This document shows, piece after piece, positions 1 through 6,099 of a stretch of DNA of 6,099 bases. A program made the translations under genes and the position numbers. The stretch is from Desulfobacterales bacterium (lineage in GTDB: Bacteria; Desulfobacterota; Desulfobacteria; Desulfobacterales; JAUCGF01). The notes under the pieces were generated by a model that was not told the DNA's origin, ran no database searches, and was given only the letters and a program-made list of their open reading frames with translations. Position 1 is the stretch's first letter, and every line of letters begins with the position of its first letter. The stretch is taken from the NCBI GenBank assembly GCA_029940345.1, contig JAOZRC010000345.1, forward strand, positions 1 through 6,099, written 5' to 3'.

Positions 1-248
1 AGCATCAGGTCGGCCCGGGGCTTGAAATAAGCGAAGTCGGATTCATACCGGCAACTTCCCTGCATTTCGTCGTCATCGGGGTAATACTCGTCGCCGGTGG
101 GCAAGGGCTGCTCATCCGCCAGTGCGGCAACCCGACCGGGCCTGAGGTCAAAGGCCGCTTTGACAATCAGGGTGAGCGAATGCTGCGGGAAGTTGATTCT
201 TCCGGCGATATAGGCGAACTGAAACGGGGTTTGATTTATGATTTCCAT
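1..248 (-). CDS. DUF2169 domain protein, N-terminal 82 residues (runs off the left edge)
   Basis: The frame opens at ATG 246-248 and is still open at base 1. The protein begins MEIINQTPFQFAYIAGRINF, then has SLTLIVKAAFDL at about residues 24-35, and later an acidic stretch (GDEYYPDDDE) and the segment SDFAYFKPRADLM. This opening is characteristic of the DUF2169 family, whose members are encoded next to vgrG, PAAR-like DUF4150, DUF3540 and pentapeptide-repeat genes and are thought to be cytoplasmic adaptors for T6SS spike-linked cargo. Some members carry C-terminal pentapeptide repeats; the missing part here cannot be judged. It follows vgrG on the same strand after a gap of 126 bases, so co-transcription is plausible. 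No strong ribosome binding site is visible, only GGA 11 bases before the ATG. The family call is from memory of the family's N-terminus, and is fairly firm. Confidence 0.85.
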   Translation of the reverse strand, partial: MEIINQTPFQFAYIAGRINFPQHSLTLIVKAAFDLRPGRVAALADEQPLPTGDEYYPDDDEMQGSCRYESDFAYFKPRADLM

Positions 249-374
249 TGCATTATTTTTCCATGAGAAGAGATTCTGATAAAAATGGGGCGCTTCATTT
301 TTCGTTTAGGAGCCGAATAATCAGTATGAGCGCCAAAATAAATTTTCGCAATCATTAAATTAAAGTGTAAACTA

Positions 375-3191
375 TTACAGTTGAACTGAAAAATTTCTAC
401 TGCGGAACATATCCGAATTTATGTTTATTGCCTTTCCGAGAATTTTAACTTCTTTTTCAGTGACCTCAACGCCACTCCTTCCGGCTACTTTAAGCTCTAC
501 TGTTGTTCCACCATCAATTAAAATATTATTACCATCTTGACTAATCGTCACAGTCCCTTTCTGATCGTCAGAAATTATTCTCTCTATAGTGATACCATCC
601 TTAATTTCGATTTTTGAAGATTTTCCTTCGTTTCCTATAAATGTCATTTGAATGCCATCAGATCTTGTTTGAATCTTTGATCCAACAATAGTTGCTTCAT
701 CAAGCCCAGGCATATCGGGAGCTTGCGGCGGAGGCTCAATAATAAATTCCTCATCTAAAAGCTGAGGCGGCGGAGGCGGCGGAGGCGGCTCAGGCACATA
801 GCATTCAAGGCTAATTCCATCGTCCTTTTTCATTTCAATTTTTATTGGTGGATTTTTATGTTTGACTTGTTCTAATTTTTTACTAGCTTCTTCTTTATTC
901 TTATTGATTTTTATGTTAATGATAATCGCAGTCACGATACTTAAAATAATACCAATTGATATTGTTCCACCTGAAATCATTTGTTCTGTATCAATATCGG
1001 TTGAAAATTCGCCATCCCAATCCATTGCAGCTAATGTCGCGAAGATGGATGCTACTAAAGCGAAATAAGGTGATGATTCCGGCCCTTCCGTTGGGTCATC
1101 AAATTTATAGGCTTTGCCGCCTCCCCCTTCAAATTTTTTCCCTAAAGAAAATATTATTGCATCCTCATTGCCGAATAAAATAGGTTTGTATGTATCGCTT
1201 GCCTTAGCTGCGCCCGTAAGGTAAAATCCTTCACCTGCACATAGAACATTATTCTTCATTGCAACGCTTTGGGTATTTTCTGCGGATACGGTTTTTTTGG
1301 AGCCTTTGACAAATTTATGGTCATAACTCAAATTGATATCATGTATCCCGCCAATCTTTAGGCCATACTTTAGGCCTGCGAATAGATCAAAGGCCAATCC
1401 CCCAATTGCTTTGGTGTTGAAGCCTGCAAAGAGATCAAGTTTCGTGCCTAGTCCCGTTGAAATCGTGTTGCCTTTTTTTAGGTTCCAGGTATCGCTATCG
1501 GTAAATTTTTTAATACTTTTTCCCAAAACAAGCCCTGACTTATGATGGGGGCTGAAGAGACGAATATGCTCATCGCCCGGAGTGGCGTCAAAAACCAGTT
1601 CATTACCGAAATGATCGCGCATAACGCTCTGGTTCGGGTTGGCGCTGGTGACTGGGCTTGGTGTGATCGGGTTGGGGGCGGCGCCGACAATCACGGGTCG
1701 GTCCGGATCGCCGTTTTCAAAGGACAGATAGACATCCGTTCCCTTTCGAAGCGGAAAGTGAACGCCGCCTTCTTTTATTTCGGCATAGGGCTGCATCATG
1801 CGAATAAAAGCGCTGGCCTTACCGTCCTCTCTATCTTTGGCATTGATGTCAAAAGGCAGTCGAACCTTGTAGCGCCCCTGATCGTCAAGCTCGGCTTGTT
1901 CGCCGCTTCCGGACGCATCTATCTTGGCTTGAAGCGTGCCGTAAAACCTTGGTTTTTCAGTCTTCAGAGGCGGGCGGTACTGTACTGCGACCGGTTTTTC
2001 CCCCGATGTTAGCTTCGGAATTGCCACGAAACTGTTGCGGTAATAGAGCTGCTTTTCAATGTCGGCAAGATCTTGTTGCAAGCCGGCAACGAGAAACCCG
2101 GACTGACTGCCGGTGTGTTCCATTTCGATGGCCAGATAGGTCTGGTTGAAGCTTTGGCGGTAATGTTTGTTCAATTCAAAAAAGTAACCCGGTCTGAGAT
2201 AGGGAATCGTGCTTTCACCATGAAAACGTGTTTCATGGCTTAGAAGCTCCTGGGCGCGAATAACGGCGTGTGTTTTGGCGCGTTTATCGGTATATTTTTG
2301 GGCGCCGTTACCGGCATCGGCTTGGCATTCCTTATGTTTAAAAAAATGTTCATCGTAAATGTGAACTTCGCCTTGCCCTTTTGGTGAAACCTCAGCTTTG
2401 GCGGCATAGTCCATATTCGGCTTGCGATAGTTGTAATCCTTGACATGCAATGTCCTGGGCAGCCGTTTCTGTTTGCAGACCAACGCATGCACAATCTCTT
2501 CCCGAAAAGGTTCGGCCATGCCCGATGGCGGTGAATAGACGATGGGGTCGCCCTCGTCGGCTCGATTTGAAAACAATGAAGTATGCGTCAGGTGCGTATC
2601 CGTGATAATCAGTTTCTCACGATCCGCGGTTTGTTCAAAAAAATAGTACATGCCTTCACGCTCCATCCAGCGCGATATGAAATCAAGGTGGCTTTCACCG
2701 TATTGGCATACATATTCCCTTTTTTCCGTGGGTTTCGAGTAATCGGTTTTAAATTTCAGTTCATAGTCATCGTCAGCGGTCAGTTCGCCATCTTTTAAAA
2801 CCGCTTCCAGAATTTCAGACACGCTTTTATCCAGAAATATCTGGTTACAGCGATTCAACGACAGCAACCACAGCCGGGGGACAAGGACAGCCCGATAAAA
2901 CACATGGTTATCGACTTCATGAAGTTGTTCGAATTGCGCCAAAATACCATGAAACGGAATGTTGCCGTTATTGTCGTCCCGCAAAATGCTGAATGTGGCC
3001 GGGCTATGCAAAACAGCGTCCAGATCAATTTCGGGGTCATCGGCAACTAACATGATCTCGAACTGATAGCAGGCAGATAAGCCTTCCGAACCTTGGAAAT
3101 TAACCACGCTAAAGGTGTTTTGCAGTAAACCCGGGGCCTGGGATACAAACTCAAATCTTTTTTTCCCTGTCTGTTCTGAAGAGGTCGCCAT
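375..3191 (-). CDS. vgrG: T6SS spike protein VgrG (TssI) with long C-terminal extension
   Basis: This is a 938-residue VgrG, the trimeric spike at the tip of the T6SS needle that is fired into target cells. Residues about 15-380 form the gp27-like part, with the family marker EREGMYYFFE at 177-186. Residues about 415-507 form the gp5-like OB domain, ending in the marker NGDPDRPVIVGAAPNP. HFGNELVFDATPGDEHIRL at 527-545 begins the needle-like region. After about residue 550 comes a 390-residue extension: a Gly/Phe-rich part (580-620), two hydrophobic segments (709-723 and 743-760), a lysine-rich stretch (761-789), eight prolines (802-809) and a beta-rich tail (840-925). Usual VgrGs have about 600-750 residues, so this one is long. 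The extension is coded by clearly AT-richer DNA than the core. The ATG at 3189-3191 has AAGGAG 8 bases upstream. DUF2169 lies downstream. Whether the extension is a toxin or a structural adaptor cannot be told from sequence alone. Confidence 0.95.
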   Translation of the reverse strand: MATSSEQTGKKRFEFVSQAPGLLQNTFSVVNFQGSEGLSACYQFEIMLVADDPEIDLDAVLHSPATFSILRDDNNGNIPFHGILAQFEQLHEVDNHVFYRAVLVPRLWLLSLNRCNQIFLDKSVSEILEAVLKDGELTADDDYELKFKTDYSKPTEKREYVCQYGESHLDFISRWMEREGMYYFFEQTADREKLIITDTHLTHTSLFSNRADEGDPIVYSPPSGMAEPFREEIVHALVCKQKRLPRTLHVKDYNYRKPNMDYAAKAEVSPKGQGEVHIYDEHFFKHKECQADAGNGAQKYTDKRAKTHAVIRAQELLSHETRFHGESTIPYLRPGYFFELNKHYRQSFNQTYLAIEMEHTGSQSGFLVAGLQQDLADIEKQLYYRNSFVAIPKLTSGEKPVAVQYRPPLKTEKPRFYGTLQAKIDASGSGEQAELDDQGRYKVRLPFDINAKDREDGKASAFIRMMQPYAEIKEGGVHFPLRKGTDVYLSFENGDPDRPVIVGAAPNPITPSPVTSANPNQSVMRDHFGNELVFDATPGDEHIRLFSPHHKSGLVLGKSIKKFTDSDTWNLKKGNTISTGLGTKLDLFAGFNTKAIGGLAFDLFAGLKYGLKIGGIHDINLSYDHKFVKGSKKTVSAENTQSVAMKNNVLCAGEGFYLTGAAKASDTYKPILFGNEDAIIFSLGKKFEGGGGKAYKFDDPTEGPESSPYFALVASIFATLAAMDWDGEFSTDIDTEQMISGGTISIGIILSIVTAIIINIKINKNKEEASKKLEQVKHKNPPIKIEMKKDDGISLECYVPEPPPPPPPPQLLDEEFIIEPPPQAPDMPGLDEATIVGSKIQTRSDGIQMTFIGNEGKSSKIEIKDGITIERIISDDQKGTVTISQDGNNILIDGGTTVELKVAGRSGVEVTEKEVKILGKAININSDMFRSRNFSVQL
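764..790 (+). repeat. Three tandem 9-base units coding the VgrG proline run
   Basis: The unit GAGGCGGCG occurs twice and is followed by GAGGCGGCT. On the coding (minus) strand this gives the proline run at VgrG residues 802-809. Because the unit is 9 bases, gain or loss of a copy adds or removes three residues without shifting the frame. Confidence 0.8.
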
Positions 3192-3199
3192 CGTTTTTA

Positions 3200-3205
3200 C
3201 TCCTT
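3200..3205 (-). promoter_or_regulatory. Ribosome binding site of vgrG
   Basis: AAGGAG on the minus strand lies 8 bases before the ATG at 3189-3191. This strong match and normal spacing fix the vgrG start. Confidence 0.8.
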
Positions 3206-3222
3206 AGTCGTTGCAGGTTATT

Positions 3223-3251
3223 GTTATAGCCTAAGAACTTACGCCTGTTAA
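3223..3251 (-). promoter_or_regulatory. Predicted sigma70-type promoter for vgrG
   Basis: On the minus strand a -35 box TTAACA (3246-3251, 5 of 6 to TTGACA) is separated by 17 bases from a -10 box TATAAC (3223-3228, 5 of 6 to TATAAT). Transcription would start near 3216, some 25 bases before the vgrG ATG. This suggests that vgrG and DUF2169 can be transcribed independently of the PSD-family gene. Prediction from sequence only. Confidence 0.55.
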
Positions 3252-3282
3252 GCGTATGCGCCTTTTGCGCTCTGAAAAGATA

Positions 3283-3346
3283 CCGCTAAAGTCAGCGGCA
3301 ATTGGGGGCTGGAGCGCCAGCGGAAGCCCCCAATCGTCCACTGGAC
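3283..3346. repeat. Cluster of three palindromes, REP-like or attC-like
   Basis: Three inverted repeats follow each other: CCGCT/AGCGG (3283-3287 with 3294-3298), ATTGGGGGCT/AGCCCCCAAT (3301-3310 with 3325-3334, perfect 10-base arms, 14-base loop), and GTCCA-C-TGGAC (3336-3346). No T-run follows on either strand, so a simple terminator is unlikely. The arrangement resembles dispersed repetitive extragenic palindromes. A degenerate integron attC site is a weaker alternative. The 60-codon open frame on the minus strand at 3248-3430 runs through these palindromes and is most likely not a gene. Confidence 0.5.
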
Positions 3347-3397
3347 TGCCGGGTTTGGCGATTTGTCAGTAACACTCAACATGTATTGGTGTGTATC

Positions 3398-3460
3398 GGG
3401 GTTAAAGCTTAATTCGTGAGTTTGTGGCAAGATTTTACTCAGAATTTAAGCATTGACCCC
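3398..3460. repeat. Imperfect inverted repeat of about 63 bases
   Basis: The left arm at 3398-3421 (GGGGTTAAAGCTTAATTC, one extra G, then TGAGT) pairs with the right arm at 3437-3460 (ACTCA, then GAATTTAAGCATTGACCCC), leaving a 15-base loop at 3422-3436. Two mismatches and two single-base bulges interrupt about 21 pairs. The ends GGGG and CCCC look like element ends, as in the hairpin repeats linked to IS200-like (Y1) transposases or in short non-autonomous elements. No transposase is present in this gap. The structure itself is plain in the sequence; its identity is inferred. Confidence 0.55.
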
Positions 3461-3522
3461 AATCACAAGCTTTTTTCTTCACCATAACCGTTCGAGATTT
3501 TTTGTTATGTCTGTAAATCAGA

Positions 3523-4809
3523 TCATTTTTTTTGTGTAAGCATACCGTATTCTTCACCCATCAAAAGGTGTTTATAATTATTATTATCATCTTGTGGGAC
3601 GGTTAATTTAAAATCAACCTTATTTTGAAAAAGCATTACAAAATCTGAACCGCCAAACAAGAAATATCCAAGCATATCTCCCTTCCAGACTGTTTTGTCT
3701 ACCTTGACTGTATCTTCAAAATTAACCGAGGATATCTGCGACATTCCAATCGGCAACAAAGCTACCAGGCCATACTTTTCATTTTCGATAATTACGCAAC
3801 CACGTGTCTCAACATTTTGCCAACCAGGAATTTTTGACTCAAGAACATATTTTTTGAATTCAGCATTCCATTTTGTAATACCGCCAGCCGCATCATCGCT
3901 CAAAATAATGCGGACTTCTTTTATTGTTCCGCCGATCGGAAAATGATAGCGATGATAATCGTTAATATCAAGAAAAGTATGTGTTAATGCACCATCGGCA
4001 AATTCATTTTTATACGCGCTATCTTCACCAATAAGCACCTTTACAGATTTAAAAATATTAGATTTGATTGGTATGCCATCGTTAGACACAATGTTGGAAT
4101 CTTTGTCGATTTTCCATACACCCTGAGGCGTTGAGTCGGCGGGGGACGATACGATTGACGGGTCATTTGGAGATGTGATCGGACGTTGATCGGGTGATTT
4201 CAGATACCTTGCAAAAAAATCATTGAATGTTTTCCATTTTGATGGATCTTCATACCAACCTTTCTGCAATCCGAATCTTTCATCTTGTAAAGCCTTTTTG
4301 TAGTACTCATCATTCCACGATTCCTCTGTGCTTAAATACACACCCCATTCTTTTGCAAAATTGATTAACCATGTACGATATGGTTCATGGTATTGTAGTG
4401 AATTGTTGTAATAGCCTTTACTTTCTAATTCGTTAAGCGGTTGGTCATTAATGAAATAACAGTAATCCAAACTCTGATCGATTTGTTCGTACAACTTGGG
4501 ATACGGAAGATTCGGTAGAATCGACCAAGGCATTGCCTTTGCCGCCCAATCTATAAAGGTATAATATTCTTCTAATGTCTGGGCCGGATTTGTTACCCTG
4601 TCCGGATTGATTTTTTTTGCCTTTTCAATTGATTCCATAAGCAATTTTTTAATCTCTGAATTATGTTCTACCATCGTTATAAATTGCTGTGTAATCGGTT
4701 CATGCCATTTTTGTGCAGGCTTGTTGTCCTGTGCAAGAACGTTAAGGCTTAAAAGAGAACATAATGTAACAACTGCAACCAGCCATGCCATACTTATTTT
4801 CGTTTTCAT
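3523..4809 (-). CDS. Exported phosphatidylserine decarboxylase-family protein
   Basis: This 428-residue protein matches the PSD family (pyruvoyl-dependent decarboxylases) and has a PsiD-like N-terminal region (about 35-190). A Sec signal peptide is clear: MKTKI, a hydrophobic core, then cleavage likely after VLA (residue 26). PSD landmarks appear in order: FNDFFARYL (195-203) with RP (209-210); SPADS (222-226) in place of SPADG, giving the catalytic Asp225; DYHRYHFPIGG (284-294) with His286 and His289; LVALLPIGMSQISSV (348-362); and LGYFLFGGSDF (380-390). Self-cleavage between Gly387 and Ser388 would give a large chain and a 41-residue pyruvoyl chain. Residue 389 is Asp where classical enzymes have Thr. 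The substrate (phosphatidylserine or an amino acid) cannot be told. An upstream GTG (4813-4815) lies inside the Shine-Dalgarno sequence, so the ATG at 4807-4809 is preferred. The gene is AT-rich (sampled blocks about 28-38% GC) compared with its neighbours and has its own promoter. Confidence 0.85.
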   Translation of the reverse strand: MKTKISMAWLVAVVTLCSLLSLNVLAQDNKPAQKWHEPITQQFITMVEHNSEIKKLLMESIEKAKKINPDRVTNPAQTLEEYYTFIDWAAKAMPWSILPNLPYPKLYEQIDQSLDYCYFINDQPLNELESKGYYNNSLQYHEPYRTWLINFAKEWGVYLSTEESWNDEYYKKALQDERFGLQKGWYEDPSKWKTFNDFFARYLKSPDQRPITSPNDPSIVSSPADSTPQGVWKIDKDSNIVSNDGIPIKSNIFKSVKVLIGEDSAYKNEFADGALTHTFLDINDYHRYHFPIGGTIKEVRIILSDDAAGGITKWNAEFKKYVLESKIPGWQNVETRGCVIIENEKYGLVALLPIGMSQISSVNFEDTVKVDKTVWKGDMLGYFLFGGSDFVMLFQNKVDFKLTVPQDDNNNYKHLLMGEEYGMLTQKK

Positions 4810-4814
4810 AAACA

Positions 4815-4821
4815 CTCCTCC
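4815..4821 (-). promoter_or_regulatory. Ribosome binding site of the PSD-family gene
   Basis: GGAGGAG on the minus strand lies 5 bases before the ATG at 4807-4809. It overlaps the alternative in-frame GTG at 4813-4815, which rules that GTG out and decides the start. Confidence 0.8.
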
Positions 4822-4944
4822 ATTTATAGAAAGTTATGCTTTCCGGTTGCCAAGATAAGTATCAGGTTTTTACCTTGCCTTTTGTGTTTTCTCCGGTTTC
4901 ATCTTAAAATTTTTATTAATTAACAACTGAATCCGACCCATAAC

Positions 4945-4973
4945 ATCAAATCCCCTTTGGGCAACTCTGTCAA
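4945..4973 (-). promoter_or_regulatory. Predicted sigma70-type promoter for the PSD-family gene
   Basis: A consensus -35 box TTGACA (4968-4973) is followed after 17 bases by TTTGAT (4945-4950, 4 of 6 to TATAAT). The transcript would begin near 4938 and carry an AT-rich leader of about 130 bases, in which I see no recognised riboswitch or operator. The gene thus seems to be transcribed on its own and not only by read-through from the pentapeptide gene. Confidence 0.5.
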
Positions 4974-5026
4974 CACCCAATATTTAAGCTTGCAGTTGTA
5001 ACATTCCCAACCGGCCCGGCACGTCA

Positions 5027-5043
5027 TTCAGCAGCCGGCTGAA
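5027..5043 (-). terminator. Small hairpin after the pentapeptide gene, possible weak terminator
   Basis: TTCAGC and GCTGAA form a 6-base stem with a 5-base loop, starting 6 bases beyond the stop codon at 5049-5051. No T-run follows on the minus strand, so it would be at most a weak or Rho-assisted terminator. A competing stem (CCGGC/GCCGG) overlaps it. Confidence 0.25.
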
Positions 5044-5048
5044 AGCGG

Positions 5049-5945
5049 TTATTCATTGGCGGTGAGCATGCGCCGGATACGCCAAGCCATTGCTTCGAAA
5101 TGCAGACGGTCGGACCGGTTGCCGGTCTGAGTCGCAGCGGCTTCAAGCCTGGTCTTCAGCTCAGGCAACGTGCTGCGCGCCCAAGAGCGGAAATCAGTAT
5201 TGTCAAGTTCCGCTTGCGTCAATTCGACGCCGTATAAATTACTGTCCTGTAAATCGGCTTGTACGAGGCAGGCTTTCATCAGTGAACCCTCCATAAGATT
5301 CATTGATCGCATATTGGCTCCGGAGAGGTCCGCTTTGATAAATTGAGCCTGTTTGGCCTCGGCACAATAAAAAATGGCTGCGTTAAGATTGGCATTGCCC
5401 AGATTTGCCATATTTAAGCTGGCCCCGTAAAAATCAGCCTGTTCCAGATCGGCGTCCATCAGGTTCGATTTATCCAGGAAGGCGTACTGGAAATTGGCGC
5501 CCTTTAAAGAGCAACCGGCGACAAACCGGGAATTTTCCATATTTGCTTCGGTAAAAACAGCTCCGTCCGCCCTGATTTCGATCCAATTGCATTTTTCAGC
5601 CACCGCCTGGGTGAAGTCAGCGTTTTCAAGCGAGGTTTTTATAAACGTTCCATTCGATATATCAGCTTTGTGAAAAATAGCGCCGCTAAGATTGTTTTCA
5701 ATAAAAATTGCATCGGTGAAAACCGACTCACTCAAATCGGTATTCTCCAATATGGTTTCAAGAAGGTCGGCGCCTTCCATCCGGCAGCGAATCAGACGCG
5801 CTGAACTTAGATCGGCTTTGCTCAAAATCGCATGGGTCAGATCGGCATCGGTGAGGTCGGCCCCAACCAGATCGGAAGCGCCGAGGCTGGCGTTTTCCAG
5901 ATCAGCCTCTCTTAAATCGGCGCCACGCAGGTTGGCCCTGGCCAA
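5049..5945 (-). CDS. Pentapeptide-repeat protein, apparently missing its N-terminus
   Basis: Residues 1-253 are nearly all pentapeptide repeats of the A(D/N)LXX type (ANLRG, ADLRE, ADLEN and so on), which fold into a right-handed four-sided beta-helix. A less regular stretch (about 115-135, with CNWIEIRADG) breaks the pattern. Residues 254-298 form a charged helical tail ending RRMLTANE. The first usable start is TTG at 5943-5945, which has no Shine-Dalgarno sequence. The repeats continue in frame upstream of it (VNLAG, AKLTQ, ANLSG, AILAR) to about base 6000, and the frame then meets a stop at 6033-6035 with no ATG or GTG between. This points to the 3' part of a longer gene, perhaps a DUF2169-pentapeptide fusion or a stand-alone repeat protein of the kind found in vgrG islands. 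It may be a pseudogene. Its role in T6SS is unknown; it probably stays in the cytoplasm, as no signal peptide is seen. Confidence 0.7.
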   Translation of the reverse strand: MARANLRGADLREADLENASLGASDLVGADLTDADLTHAILSKADLSSARLIRCRMEGADLLETILENTDLSESVFTDAIFIENNLSGAIFHKADISNGTFIKTSLENADFTQAVAEKCNWIEIRADGAVFTEANMENSRFVAGCSLKGANFQYAFLDKSNLMDADLEQADFYGASLNMANLGNANLNAAIFYCAEAKQAQFIKADLSGANMRSMNLMEGSLMKACLVQADLQDSNLYGVELTQAELDNTDFRSWARSTLPELKTRLEAAATQTGNRSDRLHFEAMAWRIRRMLTANE

Positions 5946-6005
5946 TATAGCGCCGGATAGATTGGCTTGGGTGAGTTTTGCTCCGGCAAGGTTGACATCT
6001 TCGAG

Positions 6006-6099
6006 AAAAGATTTGTCCCCAGTGTTCCAGGTTTATTCCAAGCGATGACAGCGCTCGTAGTGCGCCCGTGAGGGCGTCGGAAAAGCAGCGCCTTACGGC
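6006..6099. repeat. Repeat-like DNA replacing the 5' end of the pentapeptide gene
   Basis: On the minus strand this stretch reads into the pentapeptide frame through GGAACACTGGGGACAAATCT, a string that I recall from repeats near IS200-like (Y1) transposase genes; this recall is not verified. It includes a short hairpin, CGCCC-GTGA-GGGCG (6063-6067 with 6072-6076). The codons just inside the gene (TWNTGDKSF) do not fit the pentapeptide pattern, while those from about base 6000 leftward do, so the junction lies near 6000-6015. No transposase is visible; one could lie beyond the right edge. Confidence 0.4.

Noticed and set aside
281..302. Inverted repeat AAAAATG/CATTTTT in the vgrG-DUF2169 gap as a terminator
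   Set aside because: The 7-base stem is almost all A-T, the loop is 8 bases, and the T-run is part of the stem, so it is too weak to call.
1542..2012. Plus-strand open frame of 156 codons
   Set aside because: It lies wholly within vgrG on the opposite strand, with no recognisable domain; the vgrG frame has clear family motifs throughout this part.
3246..3252. GTTAAGC-type heptamer as an integron attC core site
   Set aside because: GTTAAGC at 3247-3253 fits the attC core pattern, but no matching partner core lies at the right distance, and most of the motif is explained by the -35 box of the vgrG promoter.
3248..3430. Minus-strand open frame of 60 codons between the PSD-family gene and vgrG
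   Set aside because: It runs through the palindrome cluster and part of the long inverted repeat, has no clear ribosome binding site, and its sequence is what a translated repeat would give.
3448..3476. Plus-strand stem AAGC-A-TTG/CAAGCTT followed by Ts as a terminator
   Set aside because: It would act on plus-strand transcripts, and there is no plus-strand gene here; the stem is short and overlaps the long inverted repeat.
4758..4760. Cys17 of the PSD-family protein as a lipoprotein cleavage site
   Set aside because: The residues before it are V-T-L, and a lipobox needs Gly, Ala or Ser just before the Cys; a normal Sec cleavage site after VLA fits better.
4813..4815. GTG as start of the PSD-family gene
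   Set aside because: It overlaps the Shine-Dalgarno sequence GGAGGAG, which is well placed for the ATG two codons downstream.
5692..6048. Plus-strand open frame of 118 codons rich in Arg, Ser and Ala
   Set aside because: It is the antisense reading of the pentapeptide repeats, whose regular codons keep the opposite frame open.

Overview
This window looks like part of a type VI secretion (T6SS) vgrG island from a Gram-negative bacterium. All genes I can support lie on the minus strand, so they read right to left: a pentapeptide-repeat gene that seems to have lost its 5' end, a gene for an exported protein of the phosphatidylserine decarboxylase (PSD) family, a long vgrG (tssI), and the first 82 codons of a DUF2169 gene running off the left edge. 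VgrG, DUF2169 and pentapeptide-repeat genes are known to cluster in T6SS islands of Gamma- and other Proteobacteria and of sulfate-reducing relatives. I cannot name the genus. A gammaproteobacterium is my best guess, on the style of the proteins and the moderate GC content only.

Layout. 1-248: N-terminus of a DUF2169 protein. 249-374: short AT-rich gap with no clear signal. 375-3191: VgrG of 938 aa, with a standard trimeric-spike core (about residues 1-550) and an AT-rich C-terminal extension carrying two hydrophobic segments, a run of eight prolines and a beta-rich tail. 3192-3522: a gap of 331 bases holding a good sigma70-like promoter for vgrG, a group of short palindromes, and an imperfect inverted repeat of about 63 bases; an open frame across it is probably not a gene. 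3523-4809: PSD-family protein of 428 aa with a Sec signal peptide, in AT-rich DNA with its own promoter and ribosome binding site. 4810-5048: its leader and promoter. 5049-5945: pentapeptide-repeat protein with a helical C-terminal tail; the repeat register continues upstream of any usable start until a stop at 6033-6035. About 6006-6099: palindromic repeat-like DNA that appears to have replaced the 5' part of that gene.

How the genes may work together. VgrG is the tip of the secreted T6SS needle. DUF2169 proteins are thought to help load or mount VgrG-linked cargo, and pentapeptide proteins are common companions with no settled role. The PSD-family gene does not belong to the usual set: it has a signal peptide, its own promoter, low GC, and repeat DNA on its vgrG side. 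It looks like an inserted accessory gene, and a periplasmic enzyme acting on lipids or amino acids beside vgrG is the most unusual content here. Its link to T6SS is inference from position only.
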